64,000 bases of DNA from Zhengitettix transpicula (GCA_037074705.1 CM073596.1:56696001-56760000), one strand, 5' to 3'. Numbered from the stretch's first letter, positions 36,303 through 49,440 are shown. A program made the numbers and translations. The notes: generated by a model not told the origin, from the sequence alone.

Positions 36303-37735
36303 CTACTTAAAATGGCACATAGTATCGCGATATTAAATTTTCAATACATCAGGAATAAAAGTTCATGAGAATGTACGACATTAAGATCGCTTCAAGTTAA
36401 AAAATAATCGAGGTCTCAAGGTTTAGGTTATTCAATGCATAATTATTGTAACATTTCCAAAAACATGAATATATCCAGTAATCTAAAATGTATTGTAACG
36501 AATAATAACATCGATCCAACAGAAAGTCCAGAATATGAAAGATGGAATGTCAAATCTGGCAACCAAGATCCTTCAAGGAACTCGGCTACATAGTTTACAA
36601 AAATTGTAGATTAATGTGGTATATTCTAAATACGCAATTTATTAATTCATCACACACAATAATAGAATTAGTCAATAGTGTTTGGGATTTCTGTACGTAT
36701 CATTTACATTATAAGATGAACAAGACACATATTATGATTTTCCCTCCAGGAAATAATAAATTACACACTTGACAAGCCACAAGCAAATCCCACTTACAAG
36801 ATCACATATGTAAAATTTACATTGACAAGAACACATACATGGAGACCGTAAAATTGTAACGGGAAAAAACAACATCGTACGTCGTTCAAGCAAAATTAAG
36901 GATTTCACCATGCAGATTATTATTTCCCTTTCTGTTATTTTCTTTTTTTTTTGCTCCTGTACAAAGAAGAGAAAATAGGGGGAAAAGAAAACTGTGTCCG
37001 AAATAGGAATTGTAGTAATAATAATTTTTGCTTGCCCTCGTGCATGAGGGAAATCACAAAACCCGTCTTTCGTTTTATTAAAGTTTAATTTCGCTATGTG
37101 AATCATGTACCAGCTAATTAAAATCTTTGTATCTTTCTTTTTCCCGCGTCCCTCTTCCCCGTTTCTTGCTCCTGTCCCTTGCTTTCAGATAAGCGCCCCC
37201 TCCCTTTTCGCAGTCTGACTGTATCTGTTCCTTTCCGTTTTCGCTATACCCTTTTACTTGCGTTAACACTGTGTTTAGTCGGTGGCAGAGGCGTGTAATT
37301 CTCTTCAAGAGAACTGAATTCCGTTTACAGACGACGGCGCCGTCGACGTGGTGTATCTAGTTAATTACGGTTAAAATATCGTGCCTTCTCTGACAGCTTT
37401 GTGCGCAGTTCGTTTCTTGTTAATCTTGACAAGAGAGCAGTTTCCAAAAAAAAAGTTCAATGTTCAATGAAATAACACGGTAAATGGTGGTTAATATAAC
37501 CATGATTCTGATTCAACTAAGGACACAGTCATGGAATTTTAAAATTATTTATTTAAGACCAAAGCAATTTGCCTGAATATAATTTCCAAAAATCCTACTC
37601 GAATCCAGATTATAATTCACCTTTCACCTGTAGTAGAATATATTAAATAGATCCGTTACGCTAAAACGATAGTTTGGAAATTCGATAATATTACGCTCTT
37701 ATAATACTTTTATTTTATCTTACTTTTATTAAAGA

Positions 37736-37800
37736 CTAGCTGCGTGCCCGGCGTTGCTCGGGTATTTATTTACATAAGCCCGAAAAGGTATTTAATTCCA
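37736..37800 (-). mobile_element. Helitron 3'-end relic
   Basis: The minus strand ends with the GCAACGCCGGGCACGCAGCTAG terminus in split form: hairpin CGAGCAACGCCGGGC, then CTAG followed by T. The next 60 bp or so match the Helitron at 63364. Similarity fades after about 37800, and no 5' end was found. Confidence 0.7.
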
Positions 37801-38496
37801 TATTAATCTATTAATCAAGAAGTTAATTATCGTATTTATGCAGAGGGAATTTTAATTTCATCAGAACCCATCAGTGCGTTTTGAGAAGTATAAATAATCC
37901 CAATACTAAATAATATCAGTATATATATATATATATATACCAGTAATATATATCAGAAAATATTTTCGGTACACTATAACAATCAGAAATGCATGTACTA
38001 CCGTAAGAAAGTTAATTATGTCCCTCAGTTCTCGGAGCGTGTTAATTTTTTTTTCATGTAACAGAAGAATGTAAATATTACTTCCAGTAATATTGCAAGT
38101 AAAAAACTTCCCTTAAAAGAATAAAAAATATTTCCCATAATTTAAGAGAGGTCGTGGGGACGTATCAGAATCTTCCAGTGGGTGGATCCAAGCAGCACTG
38201 AACCTTCTACGTGGCGATTAAAATATTTTCACCCTGACGTGTGTAAATGAGTACTTTTCAAACCGTAAGAAGGCCCATGATATTAAGATCTTCATGCACA
38301 GCAAAGTTAGCAGCTATAAAATTGCTCATCATTTTCAACAGTTACTCTTGTCCATATTACCTAAGAGCAGGATGGACAAATATCAAAACAAAAAGCCAAA
38401 ATTAAACAAATTTCAAGTGACAGTTTCACCCACCTCCTATCGAAACAAAAGATGTATTGATCATCGAGAGAAACTGTCCAACGCTTTTTTTTATTT
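37801..38496. other. AT-rich spacer
   Basis: It contains a (TA)n run at about 37918-37940. It may include diverged Helitron interior, but I cannot support that. Confidence 0.35.
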
Positions 38497-38590
38497 TATT
38501 TTTTATTTTTTTTAGGGCAACAGGCTACATGAGGGTAATCCACGTTGGGCAACTCCCCTTTAATAGCATAGGAAGCGATTTGAAAAGGAC
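38497..38590 (+). mobile_element. Solo family A terminal repeat
   Basis: A T-rich run is followed by AGGGCAACAGGCTACATGAG, GGGTAATCCACG and CAACTCCCCTTTAATAGCAT, close to the left end at 10.8 kb. The similarity stops at about 38590. Confidence 0.75.
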
Positions 38591-41002
38591 AGTTGGCACG
38601 TGATGTTTTCACTGCGACTCTAGAGGATCGTGTTGCGCTTTGTTGAAAAACTTGAATTATCAGAAATGTTTCACCTTTCACCGCACAAGATATTGCAATT
38701 AATACTAAAGATAACTGAAATAATATCGAGAAGGATAATATGGACTTGTCGGATGACCGCTCTTACAGTCTTCTGTTTTTCCCCAGGAGGTCTCGGCTCT
38801 GTCACTGTTTCTGTTCGTGACGGATACCGTCGAGGTTTTCTTTGATGTTTGGCGCTTTCCCCAGGTAATTAACCCTGTCAGTCGGCGTGTGGCGTCGGAG
38901 GGTTTGACGTCTTTGCGCGCTCAACACAGCAGCTTTGCCACTTAACAAGCGTATCAATCGCCTTGGAAACGAACATGCATACATGGTTCGTTCATCGAGC
39001 GCCGCTAAACTGTTAATTAAGCTCAACTACTAACGAGATTAAGACATCAATTGCAAGTAATTCCACATCCTACAAACAGCAATATAACTAAATATCTACA
39101 TTATTCACATGACAAAATCCTTACTAATTGATAACATAAAAAATAGTCTGCTAACTAATCGCCTGAGACAAACGTGAGGTTTAAAACATGTAGATGGTTC
39201 AGATTAGTGGAATTATTGGCAAGTCTGGGAATTTATTTACTGGTAAGAATGCACGCTTTAAACCCAAACATATAAGAGAATGGTCAATGTGAGTGTAATA
39301 CATTCTAGGCTTCCGTAATGCTGGTAACGGTATTAAAGATAATACAAAAATGATCGATATTAGTGTCATATAAATGGTTCCGAGGATATCAGCGACATCT
39401 CGATGTAGTTTAAGTAAAATTTAAACCCCTTATGGCTTGGGATTGGGAGCACCCTATGGGTGGACGTGGAATGGGGTGATGGATGTATTTACGCGACAAT
39501 GACCGATTTGGTTTCAAATTAACCGTTTTTTTGGGGGGTTGTGACGATATTGAACGAAAGGGAGAAACAATTTTATTCCCTCAGATACTACTAATTTAAG
39601 AGAATATAACGAACGGGGAAACGTTTTAAATACCTCTGTGCATAATCTAGAAGATATAAAAGTTAATTACATTGCAGAAGGTACTTAATGTTACCCTACA
39701 ATTAACACACTATTCGTACATTGCAACATAAATTTTAACTTTTAAAACCATATTTATGAATTGAATTTATTTTAGTTATTGACTATTACTTTCCCTCATT
39801 AGGCTATTATTCTCGACTAACCTTACACCCCTATTCGGTTTTCCATTAATTCCCAGATACTTTCAGTATTCGAGTGTTTTTATCGTAATTCAGGGGAGAA
39901 AAATATTTCTAAATTTGACTCGTGAAATTTAGAAACCTAAGAAGAAGAACTAACTTGTAGTTCTTCTATTTAGCCTAACATGTTCTTTATGACGTTTTAA
40001 CTTGCCCCCAGAAATTCCACTCTTGACCCAATTATTTCAATAACCTATTCATTTTTTATGTGCTTCTGTGGACCCACATTTGGAAAGCTTTCACATCGTA
40101 CTTTTACCGTATTGATCAGTAACAAAACCGCAGACGAGGCTCCATCTAGGACTCATATCGGGGGCTGAACTCCATTGCGAATGCTACGCAATTTATGATG
40201 CCTACTCCGGTATTTTTTTTTTGCAAGATTGGGACGAAAATCCCGATCGTTGATCACCAATCATATGGCAAAGCAGGTCTCTCTACGAACGTAATTACCA
40301 ATCTGCAAATTTCCGGTGCTAGTTTCTGCTGCAGCAGCACATCCACGCCCTCAATCGGATAGACATAGTATGGTGGCCCTTCCACGTCCCTCTCTTTCTC
40401 ATATCTTTACGCTCTATTTTAATGGCAATTCCCATCAAAACGTTCACCAATCACCTGAATATTTTATGTAGTTTTTAATATCACGCTTTCTATTACATCC
40501 CTTCGCTAATGGAATCTATTAATGGACACACAAAGCGACTGTAAAATACGGTTCACTCTTTCGGACATCTACATTCGTTTGTTACTCATCAAAATCTGTT
40601 AGGTCAGGCCGATTGCTGGAAGAGGGTGTGGGGGGGTGAAATGAGGCCATCGACTTTTATTTAGTACAGTAAACCGGGTCGCTTCCGCTACTTAAACCTG
40701 CGTTGTGAAATGAGAAAACGTTTTAACGATATCACTCTTCTGTGTTACAAAGGTTAGGTTTTCATTTTATGATTAAATTCGTTAGTTGATTTCTAAAAAG
40801 TATTTTTATTTCAAGCAATAATTGTTTTTGCAAGCATCTCCCTTATTATATATTTTTCGTCTCAATAACTTTGTGCATTACTTACAAAAATTAATAATAC
40901 AAAGAATTTCGAAGTGGATAAATTACGACGTAACTAATTCAGTCATGAGCATGTAATAATTACTACACACAGGAATTTAAACTTACTTATTTATTCAAGT
41001 GA
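38591..41002. other. Spacer with GC-richer islands
   Basis: Islands lie at about 38730-39010 and 40100-40700. A segment at 39420-39500 with short G-rich stretches vaguely recalls the Helitron interior. No supported exon. Confidence 0.4.
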
Positions 41003-41309
41003 AGTAATTTGGCCACAAACACGCAAATAAAAAGTAAATCGTGCAACGTTTCTTCTACCAATTGACACACCTTCTAAAGCTCTGAACGTAAACAAACTAA
41101 ATGAGAGGGAACCTGTCAAACAGACCAAAGAAAAGAAGGCAAAGATATCAGCCACCCAATAGCAGGTCATAGATTTTACTTAATGTCAAAAGTGCATGAA
41201 GTATATATATATTGCTTGAAGTAAAATAATTTTTAGAAATCAAATATTTAATTGCTTGAGCAATATTAATTGCTTGAAGTAAAATACTTTTTAGAAATCA
41301 AATATTTAA

Positions 41310-41352
<43 letters not shown>

Positions 41353-41455
41353 CTTGAAGTAAAATACGTTTTCGAAATCAAATATTTAATTTAATTATAT
41401 ATATATATATATTGCTTGAAGTAAAATACGTTTTAGAAATCAAATATTTAATTTA

Positions 41456-41496
<41 letters not shown>

Positions 41497-41849
41497 CTTG
41501 AAGTAAAATACGTTATAGAAATCAAATATTTAATTTAATTATATATATATATATATATATATTGCTTGAAGTAAAATACGTTTTAGAAATCAAATATTTA
41601 ATTTAATCATATATATATATATAATTTATGATTAAATTCAATAGTTGAATTCTTCAAGCAATATATATAAATATGAACTAAATAAAAACTGTAACCTTAT
41701 ATGTTTGCCTTTTTTTTCTTCTTTGTCCTGTTTTAGAGGTTTCCTCTCATTTAGTTTGTGTATGTTTTGTGCCTGAGAAGGCCTGCCAATTAGTAGAAGA
41801 AACGTTGCATGAATTTTATGCTTAGTTGTCCGTTTGTGGTCAATTACAT
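41003..41849. mobile_element. Inverted-repeat element J with a tandem array inside
   Basis: The left arm (41003-41150) and right arm (about 41700-41849) are imperfect reverse complements over about 145 bp. Shared blocks include the outer GTAATT...CACAAAC, GCAACGTTTCTTCTAC (reverse complement GTAGAAGAAACGTTGC), AAACTAAATGAGAGG and CAAAGAA. The centre is a tandem repeat array (41212-41665). No coding capacity is seen. The shared AGAAACGTTG string connects it with families B, E and G. Confidence 0.75.
41212..41665 (+). repeat. Six-unit tandem repeat with (TA)n linkers
   Basis: The unit TTGCTTGAAGTAAAATAC, then GAAATCAAATATTTAATT, starts at 41212, 41270, 41350, 41412, 41494 and 41562. TA-repeat linkers of variable length make the period 58-82 bp. 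A short inverted partial unit (TTCAAGCAATATA) closes the array near 41652. Confidence 0.9.
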
Positions 41850-44678
41850 GCAAATAATTATTGTTACAGACGTTAATTAATATTATTAAGTGAAATAATA
41901 TTTACATTATTATCTTTACGTTAGCTAAAAAAAAAAAGACATGATAGCGATTTTCGTCAAATTCTGACTAAAATGTTTCACAGCTTAAACGGTTATTTCG
42001 GCGATAAATGTAAAAACGTCTCCAGGTCAGTCGAACTCGTTGAAAATATCGTCACGTATTTATTACGTTTTCCAAACAGAGTTGCGGAGAAAGTGTTGTG
42101 AAAGAAACACGAGATAGGGGAGGCAAACTTGAGCAACAGGTTGAACGAGAGAAGAGAAGCCACGAAAAATCAAAAGCAGCGGGTTTCTGGAATAAACTCA
42201 AAGAACCAGAATACTTTCCAAATTCAATTAAATGTGCCAGTTAACTTACGCATGTTCTGTATTAGGAAGTCAGTATTTGAATATTATGAATCTTTTTAAG
42301 GTATCAGAGAGTAGCCAAAATTATTTATTAGATGAGGAAAGAAAAATAAATGTTATTATTAATAACAAATAAATGCTGACATTTCTTTATTACCGATTAC
42401 GATAACTTTCAAAAACTACATTAAATTTTTTATTCTTATTTCCAATCTATAATTAGTAAATCAGCAGTTCCTGTGCCTTAATTAACACCGTCGCTGATCC
42501 ACAGACGACCATGAAACAATTTTCCTAAGTCTAATTGATTATTTCCCAGCGAGTTAGTAACTGTGTCAGCGAATGATAAATGCAGCAGGTGGATCGGTCG
42601 AGATTGAACTCTTCATTCCCGAAATGAAATTTGCTTTCTCCAGAGCAGACTTCGTTCATCCCTCTCCAAACCCAACCCCCAGGACTTTACAAGCAGGCAG
42701 ATAATCCCTTTCCGACCAGAATTTCCAGTTTCTAATTATTGTAATTTAATCTCTTCAGATTTTCTCGGCGAGCAAAATTGAGGACTCTTAATTTGGAGTA
42801 GGATGAGGAGGGTAGGGGGCTGGGAAAGGGGTGGAAACGTGATACCGACAGAAAAGGAAAGAACAGCTTTTACAGACAACGTTCAACTGTAAGGCGAACT
42901 TTCTACTCGAGGTTGAAATCTTACCTCCTTCGATCCCGAACGTCAAAATAACAACCTGCAGGGAAATATTAACTCAATCGAAGTCAGACGATACAGACAA
43001 TATAATAATGTAGGGAAATAACCTGTAAGGGTAATCCCGACTATAAGGTAGCCGTGGAATTTTTCATCCGAGGTAGAAAATTTAGCAGAGAATGGAGAAA
43101 TTTGTAATAAAATAAGAATTATCTATTCTTCTGTTTACTCTTAAAAGCAATTATTTATTATTACCCCAGATTCAAACTGAATATAGTTATTTTAATGCAA
43201 ATTAATTAAGACATTAATTGTGAAATTGAAAATAAAAATTGTTTAAGAAATCCTTTGTAGCGGCAGGAGCTTTTGAAATAATAATAGAAAACCGGCTCTG
43301 TTCCGTCAAAATGGCGTATGCGCGCTCAAATTGCGAGACGAGAAGACAGTTCCCAAGGAGATATGATGAGATACAGTTCACGGAAAGACCTCGTCGAGGT
43401 ATATCAGTTTTTGGAAGGAGAATTCAACAGGGTTGGCAATTAGCAGGACAAAGTAAAACATTCATAAAAGTATAACGTCGAAACCTGCTAACAAAAAGCA
43501 GTTTTTTTTGTGCCCATAGCCGGCCAGAAATAGCAAAAGTTTCGGTTTAAGTCCGGAACAATAAAGACTACCCAATCGACAAATCGCAGAAGTCACCTAG
43601 GGCGAGCGGTCAACCGATAGATGCCGAAAGGAGGATCATCCGAGTTCCTATAAAATTTTGACTTAAAAATTTGGTGTAGAATCTGTGAGTTTAGAAGCAG
43701 TGTAAAACCCCGCAATAGTGTTTTCGAAAATTAAAGGTATGCTGGAATGCTGGGCAGACGTGAGTAACAATTTACAAAACAATTAATTATGTAAACGTAA
43801 TTGAAAGATGGCCTTCAGATCTCGTTCTCTTTCTTTGATTAAAATTGTTAATCAGAGTCAATCTTTTTCCTTTTAATTTCGTTCACAATTAAATTTCGTT
43901 CTAGCTTAATTGACGAATAAATTTCTTCTCTTTTAATTGTGATTCGTTGTTGATAAGATTATAAATATTATTGATTTGTCCATTATCAAACACAGTGAAG
44001 GCCCTGAGAAATTCAACATTATAAATTTGTAATTTTTTTAAAAATGATTGCAACAAAATAAATGTTTTGTTTGTAAATTTTATAAACTCTTTCATTTAAT
44101 TAAAAGCCTTCCATGTGTATATTACAAAATGGCTACCGCAACGTGGGGCAAATTTAAGGCATCTTAAGTGATTATTACATTATATTAATCGTGTCATGTT
44201 TGTTTGAAACCGAAGACATTACGTTTTATTCTATGATAGTGCCAGAATTTTTTTTACGAAGAAATCAGTACAGAAACTATTTAACGGGCTTATTACAAGT
44301 AAATAAACATTTAAAATTACTAAATAAAGTTTATCTTTAAGTGGTGTTTAGGAAACATTCGGCACTTTGTTTAGCATTAGTAGAATATTAATTTGTTCCG
44401 ATAACCAGAAAATATAACACTACTCTTCCTGGAATTTACCATATACATAATATAATAAATTTATTAATGTTTCGATACAGATTAAATCAAGAAACACTCG
44501 TGTTATGTGTTCTTAATCTATTGGTAACGGTTTGTAATTTCGTCAACGTAAAAAGTATGATGCAAGTACTTGTAAATATTACAAGATAATATGCATCCTA
44601 ATACTAATAGGCTAATAGGCTGGTGTTTCTCACATTTATAAAGGTTTCAGATTAATATAATTATTAATTTATAAATTA
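41850..44678. other. Spacer with a GC-richer island at 42470-43070
   Basis: The island includes TAATTGATTA near 42532 and CAGGTG near 42588, which look like homeodomain and E-box sites, and a G-rich tract near 42805. The 78-codon frame at 43239-43475 has no recognisable domain. The rest is AT-rich. Confidence 0.4.
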
Positions 44679-45453
44679 CTAGCTGGGTGCCCGGCGTTGC
44701 CCGAGATGTCATTTATCTATAACCCCCTAAAAGACTCCAATTTCGGCTGCTTTTGCGCAATTTTTATGTAACGCTATCGAACCCTAATCATTATAATTAA
44801 CTCTGAAAAATATTTCTTCAACGCAAATATCTGCCGTGTTTGCATGTTCCAAAATTTGCACACCGCTACCCCTGTATCTGAGGGGTAAATGCCAATTTGA
44901 ATGTCGTAACTAAACAGTGACTTCCATAACCTTTGATTTGACTCCAATCTCGGTTGTATTCGCGTTATTTTACTGTAAAGCATCTCCACCCCAAACCCGA
45001 AGGGTGTCCTTTTCACAGGGCGTAGGGGATGAAAATTGTATTCAGATAACATTGGTAGAAACACTATCAATATCTTTGACCCCTAAAAATATTTATCCGA
45101 CTCAAATATCGGCTGTTTTAGTATGTTTAAATATTTCCACCCCCGCTTCTGGGGGTGGAAGACGCGTCTCACCCCAACAGTGTTTGTTTCCTGGTCGCAA
45201 AGAACACGTGTACGAAATTTGGTGAAAATTGCTCGACTGGTGTAGATTTGTATTTTATTTAGAAAACGTTTGTATGGGAAATAGAAAAGGGCTGTTTTTA
45301 AGGTTTTCCCGGAAATTATTCGATTTTTTCTCGCCTTTTAAACCTTCCCTAGACCTCCACGAACATTTCAAGACTAAGATAAGATAAATCCGTTCAGCCG
45401 TTCTCGAGTTATAGTGAGACTAACGAACAGCAATTCATTTATATATATATAGA
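44679..45453 (-). mobile_element. Non-autonomous Helitron, minus strand
   Basis: Read on the minus strand it begins TCTATATATATATAAATG, preceded by A, and runs through GAATTGCTGTTCGTTAG and CTCGAGAACGGCTGAACGG, a 5' end I recall from insect Helitrons. It ends with hairpin CGGGCAACGCCGGGC and CTAG at 44679-44682, followed by T. The unit is 775 bp and lacks a Rep/helicase gene. Its interior is colinear with the plus-strand copy at 33829-34746 except for the 5'-most 190 bp or so. A short open frame (44774-45070) is not shared in intact form. Confidence 0.88.
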
Positions 45454-45712
45454 TAGATGTATTGATATTTCAAAAAATAAATAAATAAATTTTGACATAA
45501 TTGTATTATAAAAATTATGTTATATTAATGTAAATTTTTAAATATTCAGGATATTTTTATTTTTGCACCTGAAAAAGGTTCCAACGAGGAACGATACGTC
45601 ATGCTAATATTTAATTTATTAATATGTTCAAATGTTTTATTTAATTAAAATATATTTAAGATATTCATTTATAATTTAAGGAAATCAGGTAAATATAACT
45701 AATAGTAATATA
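45454..45712. other. AT-rich spacer with an isolated hairpin motif
   Basis: At 45567-45601 there is CCTGAAAAAG, a perfect GTTCC/GGAAC hairpin and GATACGTC. It looks like a diverged form of the motif inside the fold-back elements, but no clean arms were found. Confidence 0.35.
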
Positions 45713-46003
45713 ATGAATAAGAAAGATGTACAATACAGACAAAAAAGGGTAATATAAATACCACACAAAGTTTCTGGGATCCTTGTTCCTATCGTCAGGT
45801 GCTAAGACGGTCCTAGAGAAACACAACTGCACAGGTCAGTCGGCTGTTGAGTGTTGTCAACTGACCAGGCTCTTCTTAGCACCTGACGATAGGAACAAGG
45901 ATCCCAGAAACGTTGTGTGGTATTTATATTACCCTTTTTTGTCTGTATTGACTATCTTTCTTATTCATTATTTTCAATCAGACGTAATTTTTTTCATTTC
46001 AAT
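45713..46003. mobile_element. Family B fold-back, longest palindromic copy
   Basis: The left arm (45713-45835) and right arm (45859-46003) are reverse complements over about 120-130 bp: AATGAATAAGAAAGAT, AATATAAATACCACAC, TTTCTGGGATCCTTG and CCTATCGTCAGGTGCTAAG, each repeated inverted. The right end extends to TTTTCAATCAGACGTAATTT. The 20-30 bp centre carries a nested GGTCAGT/ACTGACC stem. Each arm holds CTGACGA, a spacer and GAAACGTTG (right arm intact, left arm with one change). No protein-coding capacity. Transcripts would fold into a long hairpin. Confidence 0.85.
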
Positions 46004-46924
46004 AGTAAAATAAAACTAATGAATGATTAAATGAATAAGTAGTTATTATTGATGATAATTATATTTTCCACGAATGGATGTAGTTTTATTCCGACATAGA
46101 TAAATCCTAACATAAATTAAAAGAAAATAACCCTGACAGTGTGAGAGCGTTGATGAAGCTGCTGCAGCTTCGTGCATTGTTAGAGGACGCTCAAACAAAT
46201 ACGGATTACTGAATCGTTGATTACAAGGCATTTACGATATCTCTGTGAATCAACTTAATGCGGGACAAGGTACAACGTGCTGTGCAAATGGAATATTAAA
46301 TTGCTTAACCCCGGAACGCAAAGCAGCTCTGTATATTACACACCAATAAGCATCCATGAGGTCACATCAAAATCAACCTCCACATCTCGGCCATTTCGCC
46401 ATTTTTGTTTTGTATATGTTTATTTGTGGTAAGTAGAGTAAGTCAAATTTCTTTTAATGATTTATATTTTTAATTGAAATATGTAAAGGGATTTGAGTTT
46501 ATTGTGTGTGTGGTTGCAAATGCCAACTAGCATTTAGTCGCCCGAGGGAAAAAAAAATGTCTGGATAACTAGCAAAGGACCTGTTATCAGATGATAAAAA
46601 TACTCAGACCGGTCAGAGATGGTTCGCGGCTATAAATTATTTTCTGTAACAGGCTGTCGGTTGAATTTGGATGTGTTTATTTCTGGGTGGAGACCGTGAA
46701 ATCTAAGGATTGGACATCCAGGAAGACTGAGACAAGGAAATAATACTTAAGTAGTAGACAGAGCAGCTATAAACAGAAAATCAAAGGGAACGGCAGATTT
46801 AGATCCACGCTGGAGACTGATAGTGATATAGAGATGGATAATCATTTATTTGAGACAATATAGAAAAAAATCAGAGTAAAGAATTAAGAAGTGGAAAGAG
46901 AGGAGACAATAAAGAATCGGTCTA
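46004..46924. other. Spacer, no supported gene
   Basis: A perfect short palindrome, GAAGCTGCTGCAGCTTC, lies at 46155-46171. Otherwise it is low-copy DNA with no recognised feature. Confidence 0.4.
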
Positions 46925-47000
46925 GAAATAGACAAAAGAAGGGATGATATAAATACCACACAACGTGTCTGGAAACCTTGTTCCTTTCTTCAGGTGCTAA
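46925..47000 (+). mobile_element. Family B fragment
   Basis: AGACAAAAGAAGGG, ATATAAATACCACACAACG, TGTCTGGAAACCTTGTTCC and TTTCTTCAGGTGCTAA follow the left arm of family B. The rest is missing. Confidence 0.7.
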
Positions 47001-48670
47001 TAAAGTTAAAAAACACATTTTATTTAGGTTTGTTTCAAGTTAATTCACTGAAATTTTACGGTATTGTAATTCCATATTCCGTAATCACTTCGAACCCTGC
47101 ACGAAAAATATTAAATTTTATTTATTTTTTAAATTGAGTAAAATGTGTGTAATTTTTTTTATTGTCAATAGATTGTAAATCCATTAAAAACAAATATACA
47201 AGTAGTAATCATATTAAACCGAAAAGACTCAAGACAATTCATGAAAATATAAGAAACCAAATACCAGACTCCTATATTTAAGAATTACATTTGCTTCTTT
47301 CACATTTCCTCAAATATTTCATTGCATATTAACAAACAAATTGTAAACTAATATTACAAGAATTTGTCCCCTGAATTTATTACGTAACACTAAAAGCCAC
47401 TCCACTAAATTAAAATAATATTTATTAATAAATATTTAACGTAAAATGTCAATCAGGATTTGAATTTAAGAAAACCAAAAAAATTTTCAGTGAGTGAAAA
47501 TAAATTATTTGTAAATACGGATTACAAAATAAAGAAACGTTCAATTTTATACTAGATAAATTTCCGCACAGCAAGTCAGATATAGCACGCACCAAAATGT
47601 TTATTAAAAGACTAATGCAAAGAAAAATTGGAAGATGTTCAATTTTGTGTTCATGAGAAGAAACTGACCTCGGTTGATGATATTTTTAAATTTAGTTTAA
47701 TATTAAAACATTAGTACTTCACATCACGACATTCTGCATAACGCAAACTTCTGAACATCATGAAAGCACTTTGCTTTCCCAGGCTCACTACGATCAATTT
47801 CTGATTCTAAATCCTGTAATCATTTCAAACTACTTGGACCCTTCCTTCACGTAAAATCTATGCCACTGTTAATCATCACATTTACAGTCTTCAGACCATT
47901 CACAGCATGAATCGATCTGGTTTCTCTTCTACGATCAAAATTGTAACTAAATCCATATTTTTTTAACTAAATTTCTAATCCTTCTCCGGTGTCTGTTTAC
48001 ACGATGACGCTTTTTTCAGTTTTTCGTTCGCGCTTTGCGCCTAAGTGGGTCACCCCGAATGCGAGAATGTGTACCATTTAAGTATCGCTCACACAATGTG
48101 TTTCTCACACCCCCCAACGCCGTTGCCAACAGCCGATCCTTCCCCTTTTACGACGGTCATAAACACCGTTTTAAGCTCTACACGTGGCAACAACTATGCG
48201 CTTTGCAAACTTTATAAACACAGGTAAATAAAATATCTCCCTCCTTTTTTTTAGGCGTTTGCGCAAGTAGTAAACAGATATCGCTGTAGACGTAAAAAGT
48301 ATGTATATATGGACGCAGAAGTGCCTGTATTCCCCCCCGCTCAGCATCAAGCATTCGACACCATCGGCTATTTTACCGGCGGATTGATGAACACCAAAAA
48401 CAAACTTTTTAATGAAGTCTGCACTAGGAAAGTAAATTCTGGGGGGTATCAATTCTCAGAAGTTACTACCGAGGGAAATGTGTTTTTTAAAGCCACATAA
48501 AACAGAAAAAAAAATACTATTGTACGTTAAATGCACGAAGATACGATTGCTAAATATGTCACAATATCAGTGGATTAAATAACGAAAATAATATCAATCA
48601 TAAATATTTTTATTACGTTTCTTAAAATTGAACAGTAACGTAAATATCGAGTTATTTTCATTATAATAAT
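47001..48670. other. AT-rich spacer
   Basis: No gene found. Frames at 48035-48227 and 48171-48500 lie in a slightly GC-richer stretch and lack known domains. Confidence 0.4.
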
Positions 48671-49440
48671 TTTTTTTTTAATTTATTAGAAAATTAACAA
48701 TCGGAACTATATAGTACATGTTCCATGAGTTAATGTGATGACACAATAATACAATAACGTGAGCGGATACCCATCCAATGATGTTATCCGGATTGTGAAC
48801 TTATACTGCTTTCAGGTCATTCGGCCATTTCTTGTTCTGAAGTCTTCTGAAGGGAGGGTCATGTTGCAGGGTGGACGCTAGTTCGTTTGAGTCAAGTTGG
48901 AGACGCAGGAAGTGGCTGGCACTCCGGTTGGTGCATTATTCTTGAACGGTTGGCATTCCGAGGTCCGTATGTAATGTTCGATTGCTGACGTACCAAGGTG
49001 CATTTACAAGCATTCTGAGTGTTTTCGATTGAAATCGTTGGATAATGTTGACGTTGGATTTGCAAGAGCAGCCCCATAGCTCAATGCCATATATCATGGT
49101 TTTATTATAGCTTTGTAAAGTAAGATTTTGTTTTCAAGCGATAAACACGATTTTCTCCCCAGTGCCCAGTACATTTTTCTCAGTCGCAGGTCGGATTCCT
49201 TCCTTTTTTTTAATATATGTTTTTTCCACGTTAGTTTTTTGTCCAAATGTAGACCCAGATAGCGAACTTCGTTTGATTTTGGAATTTCTATATTGTTTAG
49301 GGACACTGATGGACATTCTGATCGATTTAATGTAAAGTTGACTTGAGTACTTTTTGCTTCATTGACTTTGATCCGCCATTTATTGAGCCATACTTGAAGA
49401 AGGGATAAATGGGTTTGAAGGTTTGAGGAGGCCATGTGTG
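48671..49440 (-). mobile_element. 5'-truncated Jockey-type LINE
   Basis: A minus-strand LINE fragment ends in an A-run (complement of 48671-48679), preceded by AATAAATT. It contains the C-terminal third of the reverse transcriptase region and a 3' UTR of about 130 bp. The 5' end breaks off at about 49440, as expected from incomplete reverse transcription. It lies about 0.4 kb from palindrome E, with no sign of shared origin. Confidence 0.8.
48801..49440 (-). pseudogene. Degenerate Jockey-type RT C-terminal region
   Basis: The first 113 codons carry a W-L-x-K-W-R-I-K-V-N block, then K-S-T-Q-V-N-F-T-L, Y-L-G-L-H-L-D-K-K-L-T-W and N-K-I-L-L-Y-K-A-I-I-K-P. This is the RT palm/thumb and connection pattern of arthropod Jockey-clade LINEs. 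Near 49096 a one-base loss shifts the frame just before the Y-G-x-x-L-W-G motif. An in-frame stop follows at 48935-48937, and the natural terminator is at 48801-48803. The catalytic YADD box and the endonuclease lie upstream of the truncation and are absent, so the copy is dead. Confidence 0.8.

Larger units (their letters stand above)
34747..37735. other. Spacer with a purine microsatellite
   Basis: AT-rich, with no supported gene. It holds the GAGACA-type microsatellite (35486-35628) and a tandem pair of 23-bp units (36257-36302). A pyrimidine-rich patch lies at 37130-37260. Frames at 36542-36772 and 36732-37106 show no domain. Confidence 0.4.

Noticed and set aside
39420..39500. Further Helitron interior fragment
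   Set aside because: Only short G-rich and ACCCC-type similarities were seen, not enough to separate homology from chance.
41212..41665. CRISPR-like array of repeats and spacers
   Set aside because: The spacers are TA runs, the units sit inside an inverted-repeat element, and the genome is eukaryotic. It is an ordinary tandem repeat.
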